Origin: Amanita rubescens
Taxonomy: Eukaryota; Basidiomycota; Agaricomycetes; Agaricales; Amanitaceae
Assembly: GCA_015039365.1 (NCBI GenBank)
Contig: WION01000048.1
Location: forward strand, 205,477-269,476
DNA length: 64,000 bases
Direction of reading: 5' to 3'
This document shows, piece after piece, positions 22,615-33,310 of the stretch. A program made the translations under genes and the position numbers. Position 1 is the stretch's first letter; each line of letters begins with the position of its first letter. The notes beneath the pieces were generated by a model that saw nothing but the letters and a program-made list of their open reading frames with translations, was not told the DNA's origin and did no database searches.

Positions 22615-25022
22615 TCATGCTTCATATGCAGGTGGTGTTTCGCCGGTTTCTGTTTCCCGACCGGATACAAGACGCTCGTATTGCGAGGTTACTTGCATCA
22701 GGGTAGGAACATCTTGACGCAAGGACCTCATTGTTGAACCGTCGACGGGTTCTGCTTCCACGCTCGATGCACTCGACGTGGATATGGCCCGTTCAAGCCG
22801 ACGGAACACACCCGGTTGTTCCAGCCGTTTGTGATGACAAGGACAGCTCGGATCGACGGCGTGCGGATCGGACAGTCTCTCCGAATAGCCCGGAAGCGCT
22901 GTCCATTCGGGATTGCATCGACACTGGAGAGTTTTAGATTTGACTCCGAGCGATCTTAAAATGACTTACTGAAAGGATGTTTATTGGAACTTGTACGACG
23001 ATGTCAAACAGCTTTCTCTTGCCGGTCTTTGGATTGATCGCAGTGTCGTCACCGCGTTCTACGCGAATTACCCATTTTAGTACATGGGTGATGACAATAT
23101 TGCTGCCCCTATTTTTATTGGTGAAGTGGATGTAGCCGCAAGAATGGGGTAAATGAAGGTCTTGATGAAACGCCCATGGACCTGGTCCCATTAAGCTGGA
23201 CGCCATCTCGGAAAGGTCGTCGTTAGGTGTAGCTATGTTATAGAAGGGCGATTTTCTGAATGCATCAACGTCATCTGATTCGAGGGGAAGTATGTGACTA
23301 TCTTCTGTTTCACCTTTGACACTGAGTAGAACAATACGTGACAGAGGTTCAGTTCGAGCTATGCGCCTCATCTGAGTATAATAGTCCACACGTTCTGTTC
23401 ACTGTTGAGCTTGAATGTAATATATGGGAAGTGAATTGCCTGACCTTCGATGTATATGAGGATTCTGTGTATTTTAACTTTTGCCAAAGGCAACAAAGTA
23501 AGCGAAACAGGTATTGTTCCCCCGATGTAAAAACTGCGGCCAGAGATGTATATCAAGTACTGTAACTGTTGATCCCAGTGTCGCTCGACGACTACATTGT
23601 CGGTATCTTCGGTATCATCATCTGAGGGGCATGCTACGACGATGACTTCTCGGGTAGCTATTAATTTGGACTCAAAGGCACCTGGCCTGTGAACGACTGC
23701 CTTCAAGTTCCAGGACACATTGCCGAAATCACACCGAAGGGTCGGTGGACAGTCACTTGGTATGGGTATGGATATTGGATATGTGTATGTGCCTGAATGA
23801 CATCATGAGTATTCGGCGGCTATCTGAAAGAGAAAGTTTAACGGACCTTTCTTGAATTCTTTCCAGTTGGCTCCGTCCTTTTTAGAATCTTCGGAATGAT
23901 CGGGCTTCAATATGTCTACGAGCATGCCAACAGTTGACCGGTCTCGGACGGACTTAACAAGGGGCCGACCGCGCGACCAAGAACCGTTGTCTGCCACCGG
24001 TGCATTACCCTTCTCAAGTAGTCGGCCACGAGGCGAAATAGGTTCGTCCCCACCTTGCCGCGGTCTCATGACATCCAAGATAGCATTTGACATGGATGCT
24101 AAGCTGAACCGAGAGCGGCTATGGCCTTGGCTGCCATCGCGATGACTGCTTGGTGGGAGAGAGTGTAAAGGTGAGCGAGTATCAGGATGGTGGTGGTTCT
24201 CGTCATGGACAACTTCATGGCGTCTGCCCCTCGACTGTTCACTAAGCAAACGAGCGTTTAGCTCTGGCACGCTTGGCAGAGTACCTGTACAGTACGAGAT
24301 GTGAAAAGAGGATTAAACACAAGCTCCTGACTGACTTCTACTTCTCTGATGCTCGCTGCTTGGGGTAGCCGGTGTCAATGGTAGATGTAAGGCGGAGCTT
24401 GCAGGACTAGTTGCACGCGACGTCATAGGTGGCGTCATCGTAGATGACTCAAGGTACGAAGGTAATCTCCTGTGGTGCTCGTCGTAGAGTTCCACATGTG
24501 GGCGATGAAAGTAGCCATCTGTGCTACTGCGACGAGCTTGCCTACTAGGAGATCGGGTCGGAGGTTGGCTGACACCGGGTAAGGTGGGTGTATGCGGGTA
24601 TTCATCCCAATCTTCGTGGCCGTTATGAAGCGATATTCCAGGACCTACTGAAGTAGGTCTGCGTATTATTGAATCCTGTCCTGCGCGAAAATAGGTGATA
24701 GAAGAGTGGAATAAGGTGTGCTCTTCTGTGACTTCCATCCGCCGCGCTCCGAAGCCTTGCGTTCATTTCAGCGTTGTTGAATTTGGGAAATTCAAGAAAA
24801 AATACCTTCTGGCCATGTTGTATGCGACTTTGCTTTCAGCTGCAGTTCGATACTGGAGATTCTGGTGGGCTTGACGAGATCGAGGACAACCAGGCCACGC
24901 AAGACTGAGGGCTGTGTGCTGTCGGATAAGTATCTTCCCGGGCGAGTCCTGAGAAAGACGGCTGACTCGGTGAGTCTAAGCGAGAGGGAATTTTTGGAGC
25001 GTTTCTGTGGTGGTGGGGGCAT
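22615..25022 (-). CDS. Arrestin-related trafficking adaptor (ART family)
   Basis: Recruits the Rsp5-type ubiquitin ligase to membrane transporters for endocytosis. The ATG at 25022 starts MPPPPQKRSKNSLSLRL and an arrestin-N fold (VFLRTRPGRYL..VLRGLVVLDLVKP..SIELQLKAKSHTTWPEG). It continues through GFGARRMEVTEEHTLFHSS at about 24738 and a long Ser/Pro/Arg-rich insert (about 24640-23820). The arrestin-C half spans about 23718-22960 (GAFESKLIATREVIVVACPSDD, LKWVIRVERGDD). The last exon ends ETGETPPAYEA: PPAY is a PPxY motif that binds WW domains of Rsp5/Nedd4 ligases. At least five exons. The insert after the N domain is typical of fungal ARTs. The promoter is shared with the divergent gene at 25330. 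Confidence 0.85.
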
Positions 25023-25329
25023 GTTAGGCTGCAGGCAGCGAGTGAAACCTAGATTACTTTTGTAGGAAAAGGTAAGAAGGGTCAAGAATATGAATACAGC
25101 GAGTCAGGACTTGGACTAGCCCCGGCCGGGCATAAAATAAAGCCGTACATATGTGCCTTGACTTTTGAATTTGAAGATCACATGTCTTCATGCACATGCG
25201 TGCATCGTGTGCCGTGCGGCCAGGTTCCTCCCGTTCTTCCGAACCACCATTAAGACACCGGCTTTCTCTTTCCGCTCGAATTATCCATAAGTACTCTACC
25301 AGTACTAGTCATGTCGCTATTGCCTTACA
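25023..25329. promoter_or_regulatory. Divergent promoter between arrestin and cupredoxin genes
   Basis: About 300 bp between two head-to-head start codons. No gene or clear TATA box is seen. It presumably drives both directions. Confidence 0.4.
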
Positions 25330-26026
25330 ATGTACAATCTCGCTGCTCTTATCTTATCTTTGGTTGCCTCGGTCACCGCCAAATCCGTTTTTGTCATCAA
25401 TGTCGGTGGAAACACCAGTGCTGACGCTACAACGGTTTTCCAGCCTCCGAGCGTAACTGGGAACATGGGCGATGTTGTCTACTTCAATTGTGAGCACACC
25501 AGTGACACCGTTCGTCATCTGACCATTTTCATTGGCAGTCACCCAGGGCAACCATACCGCTATACAGTCTCTCTTTGACGCCCCTTGCGTGCCAATTTAT
25601 GTCACCAACTACACCATGAATGGCTTCGATTCTGGCTTTAGAGACGCTGGCGATGGCGCGACCTTTAGTAACCTTCTCATCACCATCCTAGATCCAAGCA
25701 AACCTATATGGTTCTTCGACCGCAACACTTGCTCACAGGGGGGCGTCGGTGTCATCAATCCAACCAGCTCACAAACCTTGGCTGAGTTTCAGGTAAGTTC
25801 CGGTTATTTTCCGACACTCAAAGAGAATGGCCAATGACGTCCGTATTAGGATAAGGCAGCAACGATCAACGGAACGGGTCCCATTCATTCAAGCTCCGCG
25901 CAGGCTTCAGCCACTAACTCAAGTGCTTCAGCCGCCAATACCCATGCAAGCAACGACGCTTCACAACCGGTCGCGCTCAGTCTCTCCGTTGTTCTTCCGC
26001 TTGTCGTTCTAGCGCTTTCGCTGTAA
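25330..26026 (+). CDS. Extracellular serine-rich cupredoxin-domain protein
   Basis: Secreted or wall-bound protein with a blue-copper-like (cupredoxin) fold. The ATG at 25330 begins a signal peptide (MYNLAALILSLVASVTAKS). Exon 1 ends at the gtgagc donor (about 25490) and joins in phase to YFNFTQGNHTAIQSLFDAPC, the family's copper-site region (H of NHT, C of APC). Exon 2 contains WFFDRNTCSQGGVGVIN (second Cys). The last exon is Ser/Ala/Asn-rich and ends in a hydrophobic tail (SLSVVLPLVVLALSL), as in GPI-anchored members. About 190-200 residues. Known members are common in Agaricomycete secretomes; substrate or role is not established. Confidence 0.85.
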
Positions 26027-26570
26027 CTTGAATTTCTTAATAATGTAATCTCCCTAGATTTAGAGTATCAATAGATGAGGAAAGAAAGACGGCAGTTTTC
26101 AGTTCGACAGCAGTCGTGGAACCGCATCATTTCTCCGATGATATCGCCAATACGCACAGCGTGGTGTCAAGACCAGTAAGTATGTATGATCAGAGGAATC
26201 AATCTAGCGACGCGCTGGGTGTGACGGGAACGAATTACCAGGGCGCATATTTAAGCTCGACTACCCGGCGCATTGTTCTTTTTCCGACCCTTCCAGAGAC
26301 GACTGAGATATGCCTCGACAAAAGCAGCGCCAAACACAGAACAAGGACTACCTTCCTGATATGGGCATTGCTTTATTCTGTGCAAGTCTAATTTTACGCG
26401 CAGTCGACCATCGCTGAGATTGCCCCCGCGACTATGTAGCAAAGCTGCCGTTGCGACGTATTTCTGGGGCTGAATATTCGGTCATCGTTCATTTCCTTTT
26501 ACAGAACATCCCTTTCTCCATTCCCTTTTTGGGCACTTCCCTTTGGATCCCCTAATGAGCGGCAAGGAGG
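26027..26570. other. Intergenic, no convincing gene
   Basis: About 540 bp between the cupredoxin stop and the TATA box of the small-peptide candidate. A 91-codon frame at 26116 lacks any recognisable feature. Confidence 0.45.
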
Positions 26571-26577
26571 TATATAA
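26571..26577 (+). promoter_or_regulatory. TATA box for the small secreted-peptide gene
   Basis: tatataa lies 115 bp before the ATG at 26686, a reasonable spacing for a fungal gene with a leader of roughly 80 nt. Confidence 0.5.
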
Positions 26578-26685
26578 TGGGCCGTCGTTTGGCTGAGGCA
26601 CCCACAAAGCGTTACTCCCCTTAGCAGCTTTAGCCGATTGTGCCTTCATCTCTGCATATTTACCCAAGCTCCACAACTCTCTATA

Positions 26686-26944
26686 ATGCAGATCACGATA
26701 TTCACTACCATCATCTTCACATGCTGTGAGTACCCCTTGCATCCCATACATGGACGTGGCCAATGACATCGAATCTCAGTGATTGGAATATCCTCAGCAT
26801 CACCACTACCAGTCGTTAACGCTCCTGTTGCTCAGGTAGGTTTGGGTGACGATCATGTCGTGCTCCAAATACTCAACAATTTTTCTCTAGCCTGTTGCCA
26901 GAGACGCATCACCAGAACCAGCCTGCCGCTGGCACTGCTACTAA
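26686..26944 (+). CDS. Putative 49-residue secreted peptide, three exons
   Basis: Exons 26686-26725, 26780-26835 and 26891-26944 use GT-AG introns of 54 and 55 nt and join in phase. The product starts with a hydrophobic signal-peptide-like stretch (MQITIFTTIIFTCLIGISSA), continues as a Pro/Val/Ala-rich spacer (SPLPVVNAPVAQPVARDASP) and ends EPACRWHCY. The last nine residues hold two Cys that could form a small ring. VARD just before the tail could be a processing site (inference). It is too short for ordinary gene finders. I cannot name a family. Alternatives are a non-coding transcript or a mis-spliced longer peptide, since another frame in exon 3 stays open to 26970. Confidence 0.5.
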
Positions 26945-27424
26945 ACCTCCACCCAAATCCCATGCAGTGACACCCACACATAAATTTATTTATATCAACT
27001 TGAATTTGGGCATCGGTTCATCCTATCTTATTCGCTGCACTCCAAAGCGCGGCCAGCCCACGCTTTATCACCCTCCTCTTGATGAGATAGGAGAAGCGGT
27101 TGCGAGGCAGGCACGCCACACATTCGTTCACCTCGGGACAACATTTGCGGATCGCTGGACGCCCGACTTGATTGACTCCCAGTATCTGGGACAGAGTAGA
27201 ACTCCTCTCGCTGACTTTGGCATTATATGAGGGAGTCGCTGATACCTTTTGACGGCCAACCAGTTGCTTCATATCCTTACATAAAACACGCAGACATTGA
27301 TTTAGATTATACACTGCCATCTACCCATCTTGCTTATGTTGCCTCTAGACTGTATTGATAGCCATGATATACCTACGTTTGTATCTGACGAAACTTCTTT
27401 GAATCTGGATATCATAACGCATCA
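26945..27424. other. Intergenic, no convincing gene
   Basis: About 480 bp between the small-peptide candidate and the F-box stop. Open frames here (26895-27230 on plus, 27018-27320 on minus) overlap each other and lack domain features. Confidence 0.45.
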
Positions 27425-28747
27425 TTAGAGCATGCGTAAGGTATCATCTTCGAACAGATTCCACCAATACTCTTGGTAATTATCCCGAGTGATGGGTGCT
27501 ACCGTCGAAGACTCGATCAGCGCGCCACTATTAGTCGCAATTCTGAACAAATCGCTGTCAAACAGTAGCATTTCTACTCTGTAGTCCATCCATTTCCTAC
27601 GGGAACAGAGGTCACGACACTGGGCGACAAAGTTTTGTGTAATCGCAGTGCTGCTCTGGCTGTAGGCATCATGGACTGTCTGGATGGCCAAAGTGTGTAA
27701 ATTAGGCCAGAGTACTGGCATTGATGGGTCATCCTGGCGCATGGACATCAGACCTTGGCCACTTTGTTGAGGGTAGAGAAGATGCAGATGGGTGACATTA
27801 TGAAACGCGGTTGCGAAGTCTTGCAAATTGGGAAAGTCATGTTTTTGCAGCGTAAGATATCGAAGCGAGGGGAATTTGTTAACGTGGCGGACGTGTGGGC
27901 TATATAGAAATGGCTGCAAAGAGATGTAAGGTGGACAAGCCAACCACAGAGATTCAAGCTGCGGCGCATCGAGGTCACGTAAAAATGGGATGATGATGGC
28001 AGCTGGATCGCAATTGAATTTTAGGGATCGGAGTGAATTGGAAATAAATGGAACACCCAGTCCTTCTGGGATCGCCAATGAACCGATTGAAAGATGCGCC
28101 AGATTGGGTGCCGAACGCATAATTTCGATAAGTTTAATCGTCAAGGGATCCTGATGCATGTTTTGTGCGAGTATTAACGTTGTGACATTTTGGAGGGGTG
28201 GGAGTGAAGGTACAGCGACTAGAAGATCAACGAGTGAAAGGCGCGGAGCGCCACCTGCAAAGATGGTGTATGATGGGTTTGCCAGTGACCACGGACGAAT
28301 GTGTCGTGTTGATACAATGCGAAAGCGCTCCAATACAGGTGCTGCAATATCCTCGAGGTAATGGCTCCATTGTGCCGGTTCACCGCGCATGAGCCAGAAG
28401 AAATATTGCACGCGCTCGAAGTGAGAGTCGGCGAGGAGTCGTATGATAGGAGTACATGGAATTGTGCTAGCCAACCGCTTCTCGTCATCGTACGTGTCAA
28501 TTCGAACGTCCAAAAGACACGGTTTTGACCGTTCGAGGTAACTCGGTACCCATTTCATCGAATCATCCGAGTACACGTTTATGTGGGTCCACAACAGTGG
28601 TGTTCCGATGACCACTTCTCGCCAATGCTGACAGACATGAGAAACCACGACTTCAAGTGGAATTCGATACCGCACGCGCCTCTTTGGACGTGCTTCCAAG
28701 ACGATGGCTCCGAGGATTTCTGGTGGCAAAATGGACGCGATGGACAT
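27425..28747 (-). CDS. F-box domain protein
   Basis: Probable substrate receptor of an SCF ubiquitin ligase. It is one uninterrupted 440-codon frame from the ATG at 28747. The N-terminus has the F-box pattern typical of basidiomycetes: ILPPEILGAIVLEA, then VVSHVCQHWREVVIGTPLLWTHI. The rest has leucine-rich, irregular repeats (VPSLPPLQNVTTLILAQN, APNLAHLSIGSLAIP, APQLESLWLACPP, FPSLRYLTLQKHDFPNL), the usual F-box-LRR layout. This family is greatly expanded in mushrooms and fast evolving, so no specific substrate can be named. Confidence 0.85.
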   Translation of the reverse strand: MSIASILPPEILGAIVLEARPKRRVRYRIPLEVVVSHVCQHWREVVIGTPLLWTHINVYSDDSMKWVPSYLERSKPCLLDVRIDTYDDEKRLASTIPCTPIIRLLADSHFERVQYFFWLMRGEPAQWSHYLEDIAAPVLERFRIVSTRHIRPWSLANPSYTIFAGGAPRLSLVDLLVAVPSLPPLQNVTTLILAQNMHQDPLTIKLIEIMRSAPNLAHLSIGSLAIPEGLGVPFISNSLRSLKFNCDPAAIIIPFLRDLDAPQLESLWLACPPYISLQPFLYSPHVRHVNKFPSLRYLTLQKHDFPNLQDFATAFHNVTHLHLLYPQQSGQGLMSMRQDDPSMPVLWPNLHTLAIQTVHDAYSQSSTAITQNFVAQCRDLCSRRKWMDYRVEMLLFDSDLFRIATNSGALIESSTVAPITRDNYQEYWWNLFEDDTLRML

Positions 28748-29133
28748 GTGGAAGTTCGAAGTTGCTAGTGCGGCTTAACGCATTTGGCATGTTGTAAAAT
28801 CGGAGCGCTTCAACACCAACGTAACGCTGCCATTTGTCCAAATACTAGTGAGCCTCATGCCGATTTGAAAGTCATCTACCGGTTGCCTCCGATTGCTCAT
28901 ACCCTCGTCGACGAACTCTGTGACTCATTGACGCCCTCAAATTTCAAGGTAGTATACGTACTACGTACTAACCGTATCGACTAGAGGCTACTATCATGAC
29001 ATACACGCGGACTCTACATTCTACATTTCTAAGATTCGTCATTTACGCAACGTTCAAACGATATCAGTTTATACAAAGCACATTCTAAAACTTAGTAGTT
29101 TCGACACAGTAATGTCGGGATTCATTGAAATTC
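28748..29133. other. Intergenic between F-box and deacetylase genes
   Basis: About 385 bp holding the F-box promoter and the deacetylase 3' end. No gene seen. Confidence 0.5.
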
Positions 29134-31115
29134 TCACTGTTGTCCGTTAGACTCCCCCCAGACTTTCTTCCCCTTGATCCAAGTGCTAAGTACGTTACCA
29201 TGCCTATCGAGCACGATAAGATCCGCATCGGCACCAGGACGCAAGGTTCCTTTCTTGTTCTCAATGTTCAAACATCTGCGGGTCAATGTCAGATTCATCC
29301 ACATGAAGGCGCAATATAAATTAACTGACTTGGCGGGGTTGTAAGTAGCACATTTGATAGCCTCGCTGATTGAGCACCCGGTGAACTTCGTGAAGTTACG
29401 AACACACTTGTCAAGGGTAACGACACTAGAATGATAGGTGGGTCAGAGGAAGGCGAATGTAGCAGAATCGCGTTGCTCACCTTCCCGCGAGAGTAGTGGT
29501 TCCTTCTAGGTAAAGCTTGTCTCCTTCCTTGACGTATCGCTTTCCTTCACGCCACTCATACACGCCGTCTTGAAGGTTTGGATCAAGAATTTTCATTGCT
29601 GCATGACCCTTACGTGAATAGATGATGGAAATTGAAGCATGTAGACTAACCATCTGTAATCAGAATGCACCGTTCAGGGAACGAAGTATACGCTAGCTAA
29701 TGCAGAGTAAGTGTCAATCGCATATTAATACAACGATCCTACCCGAACGGAGTTTGGATGACAATGTATGCCGTCAACAATCAAATCGTAGAATGGTCGC
29801 TCAAAGTCCATCGTTCTCGCTTTGCTTTCCTGGGTATAGTGCTCATTCTTATGATCCTTTTCGCTGGGAATAGGCATAGGTGTTACGACTCCGCTGAGAG
29901 CGGGAGCCAACGCTGCAGGGCGTTCACGGGCGATGTGGGGAGAATGTGGAGGTATCGTGCTCCCGTTCGCAGCTTCTGAAATGCCATTTAAATTTGTCTT
30001 GGAAGTGTCAGAAACTTTAATTGGCGTAAATGTTGAAGAAAGGTAGGGCGAAGCTCCGAGCAAACCAATGATAGACGGATCCCGGTGGTGTAGTTGGGGC
30101 ATGGCATTGAAAAGATGAGTGATAAGACGAGCTCCACTTCGAACAGCATCCGTAGCAACTTGTGATGTGGCGACACTAAGCGTTGACGCGTTAGCTGGAT
30201 TCCCTTTGTTGGCAAATATGCCTTACCTGTGGCCAATGGCGAAGAAAATACCCCTCTTCGACAGCTCTGGTATGGTTTCCATAACGCCGCTGATCTCTGG
30301 AGCGGCAGTTATAATCCTAACGCCCGACGCTTGATTTCTAGAAGTCATGTTCCAGTCCTCGGCATCGATCAGATTGCTTGCACCATAAACGTCCTCAAAG
30401 GTCTGGATCCCAGCACGCGCAGACAAAAGATATGGCGGAGGATGAGCCCCTCGCTTCTCGATATTGAGGAATGGGCCTTCAGCATGCCAGCCAAGGATGC
30501 TCGCAGAAGTAGGAGTAGAGAAAGGTCGCAGCAACTGTAACAACTTGGGATAGAATGACTTGTCCTGTGTCTATTGTATACGCGGTTATTTCGTGTAATG
30601 ACGGAACATTTGCCATATCTTACAATGACCGTTGCAACGAGCCTGCACGACATTAATTCAATGTCCCCATTCACGGCTGAGTTGCACCCACGAAGTTACA
30701 CCCGTTTCTACGATTCTCTCCGCGACAAGTTTCATGCCTTTCCTGTATGCTTCATCATCTCCTTCGTAAACTGAAAAATCGAAACTATATGCGCCGTTCA
30801 GTTGCAAATCAATGTATCCAGGACTACAAGGTAGTACCTTCGTTAACCGAAACGATTCGCAAAACAATCAGCTATATGCCATACCTGAGGATATTTCCCG
30901 CCAGATCGACGATGGTGTCTGGCCGCTGTTTCCTCAGGTAGAAAGTCCTCTGTTGCACCGCTGGTCAAACACTTTGCAACGCGGAAGCGAGTAAGGCCTA
31001 CCTGAGCATCTAAGATGACACCCCGTCGAGCGTCAACCCACAAGTCTTTCTCGATGAGACTGCCGTCTTCCTGAGGGAGCAAACAATTGGTGAAGCACAC
31101 AAGATCGTTGGGCAT
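29134..31115 (-). CDS. N-acetylglucosamine-6-phosphate deacetylase
   Basis: Hydrolyses GlcNAc-6-phosphate to glucosamine-6-phosphate and acetate in the use of chitin-derived GlcNAc (NagA/Dac1 family, metal-dependent amidohydrolase). The ATG at 31115 gives [18 protein letters not shown]. Motifs in order: [16 protein letters not shown] (about 30830), [12 protein letters not shown] with the metal-binding HxEGP (about 30485), GIFFAIGHR (about 30235), [16 protein letters not shown] (about 30100), [13 protein letters not shown] (about 29760), ILITDAM with the catalytic Asp (about 29660), [10 protein letters not shown], and the end [19 protein letters not shown]. Between the NAMPQ motif and IVDG is a Ser/Pro-rich insert of about 70 residues that bacterial enzymes lack. 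About seven introns. No other GlcNAc-pathway gene lies beside it. Confidence 0.92.
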
Positions 31116-33310
31116 GGTAGAGTATGGAAAGGATCGGGCTCGGGGTGGATTGGTATTTGAATTCTTGGCTTAGTTGGCTATCCTTGTGACCATATGGTTT
31201 CATGACCGACTCCATATTATAAGACCCGTCTGGTGCCAGCTATTTCGATACTGCCACACGTTCGTCCATAAGGTCGTTTCACCTAGCACGGTCGATTTCC
31301 ATTCTGTCCATTCTCTATATCACGAGGCATGTTGTTCCTTGCATGTGAAAGCTTGGAAAACCCAACTTTGGAGGCCGCTGACACACGTTCCACGGCGAGT
31401 GCGCGTTGGATATCGGCAAAGTGCGCATCCGCCACCCGCTCGGAAGGTGCTGGGGTTTGTTGCAACTGCGAGCACTGAGCAGTATTCACATTTCACCCTC
31501 TGTTAGTGAAAGTTCGTGGAGAAATGGCAGTACGACGAAGGCATGCCGAATTGGATCAACGTCTGCCGCAGCCACGCTGGCCGAGCCCGGACTGGCTTCA
31601 TCGGGCAGGCTTGCTATAAACACTGAACAAGGACCCTTACAAGCCCTTACATCTTCCGCCACCAAGTCCCGACTCCTGACTGATACTCGTTCTCACCACT
31701 GTTACCTTATCGGTCGTACATTCAGCATTCTTTGAGCCGTTGATCGCATTGAGTCTTTACTAGTCCTGGATGTGTTTTATCTGGACCCCAAAAATTCGAT
31801 GGCTCCTTGATTGACCTGAAGAAGAATTACATCTTGGAAGATTGAATTAAAAAAATCTGGACTTTCTGCGGATAGTATCTGGTACTGCCATTCGGATATG
31901 CAAGTGACACTGCACTCGGATGTCAAAAGCTCATCAAATAATACGCTGCCAAGAATTTCAATCTGCTACGCAGTTCTTCAATGTACACATCCCGCGGACG
32001 ACAGGCAGAATAATGCTCCGGTATTGTTCTCAAAGAAATCATTTCTCCAATGGGCTCGAGTCGGGTGCAAGCCGCATCATGAATTGTTGACATGTAATTC
32101 AATGATTTCATTCAACTCGCGCCGTCTTCCCGAACCTGCCGACTCTCAGATCGTGATTCTTGTATGTCTGCCAGTGCAATGACGTCCCACTCCGGTCTAT
32201 TCAGGATCAGGGCGAAAAAACAACCTATCGGAAGATCTCCATTATTTTCGTCACCAAGACATTTATGAAAAATTAAGCTCGCCTAGGAATGCCTAGTTCG
32301 TACCAGCGCCCGGAAATTGCCATTGCTCTGCCGCGCCAAGTCCATCAGATATCCGACTCGGAACGTCCTGACATGGCTAATGCGCTTGGACCGAGCGCTC
32401 CCGCCCCGGGCACGCAATTCTCGGCAGAACAAAATACTAAATAGTCCAGCTTCTGAAGCCAAGACCGTCGCATCTGGCAATATGTCAGTTTGCCAAGATT
32501 CCCAAATTCCCAAGCTCGATGAGTAATTCGTGCATGATTGATAAAGTCTCCCTCGGTGACAATTTCTCACAAAGATATCGTGTTCTGACTTGCATGCGCA
32601 TGGGCGGGGTCCAGGTACTTCATGAAAGCCTTATCCCGGATGCGAACGATTTTGCGCATAGCCGACCCCATCTTGAGAGAGATCCCTGACTCGTTAAACG
32701 CCTATCATCTCCATCGGGTAACTTTCGCTCGCTCCCGCGACGGGATGTCCGTTATCTTTACCTTGTGCCGGGACAGTACATATCTCATTTCAAATCACAA
32801 AATAATACATGGGCATAAGCTTCTTGTGAGTGATGGCTAATCATTGCAGTGAGGGTATGATCGACTAGGTATATCTAGGACGCCATACCGCAAAATGTCC
32901 GTACGTATTTACAAATCGCATGGTCAAAAAAGGGGCGTCTCGGACGTAGGGAGTGTCAAGGGTCCGTTCTATAAGTAAATTACTTTTGAAATAAACGTAC
33001 AACCCAAAATAAGATATGATTAAATGACTTGAGAGAGGGAAGCGAATGGGCGGGAACCAGCGCTTGCGTGGGAGGAGGCGAAAATATTTTTTCCGTTGTT
33101 AGTACAGAGGGGCGGACATAAGACAGGATGCTAGGGGGACAAGGACGTGGGACTTGACAGTGTCAGCTGAGCCTTCGCGCCGGAAGCTAGCTCAGTATCA
33201 GGGGATGAGATAGTGGGATGGGATGTTATACAAGTTCCAAAAAGACCAAGTTCCAATTCGGCCGCGCCGAGTGATGAAATGGTTGAGATGATGAGCTTTT
33301 TATGGACCAA
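31116..33310. other. Long intergenic region, no recognised gene
   Basis: About 2.2 kb between the deacetylase start and the bZIP stop. Several 60-110 codon frames exist on both strands (for example 31174-31506 and 31406-31735) but none shows a domain, a usable codon pattern or plausible splicing. Part is presumably the deacetylase promoter. Decayed repeats cannot be excluded. Confidence 0.5.
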
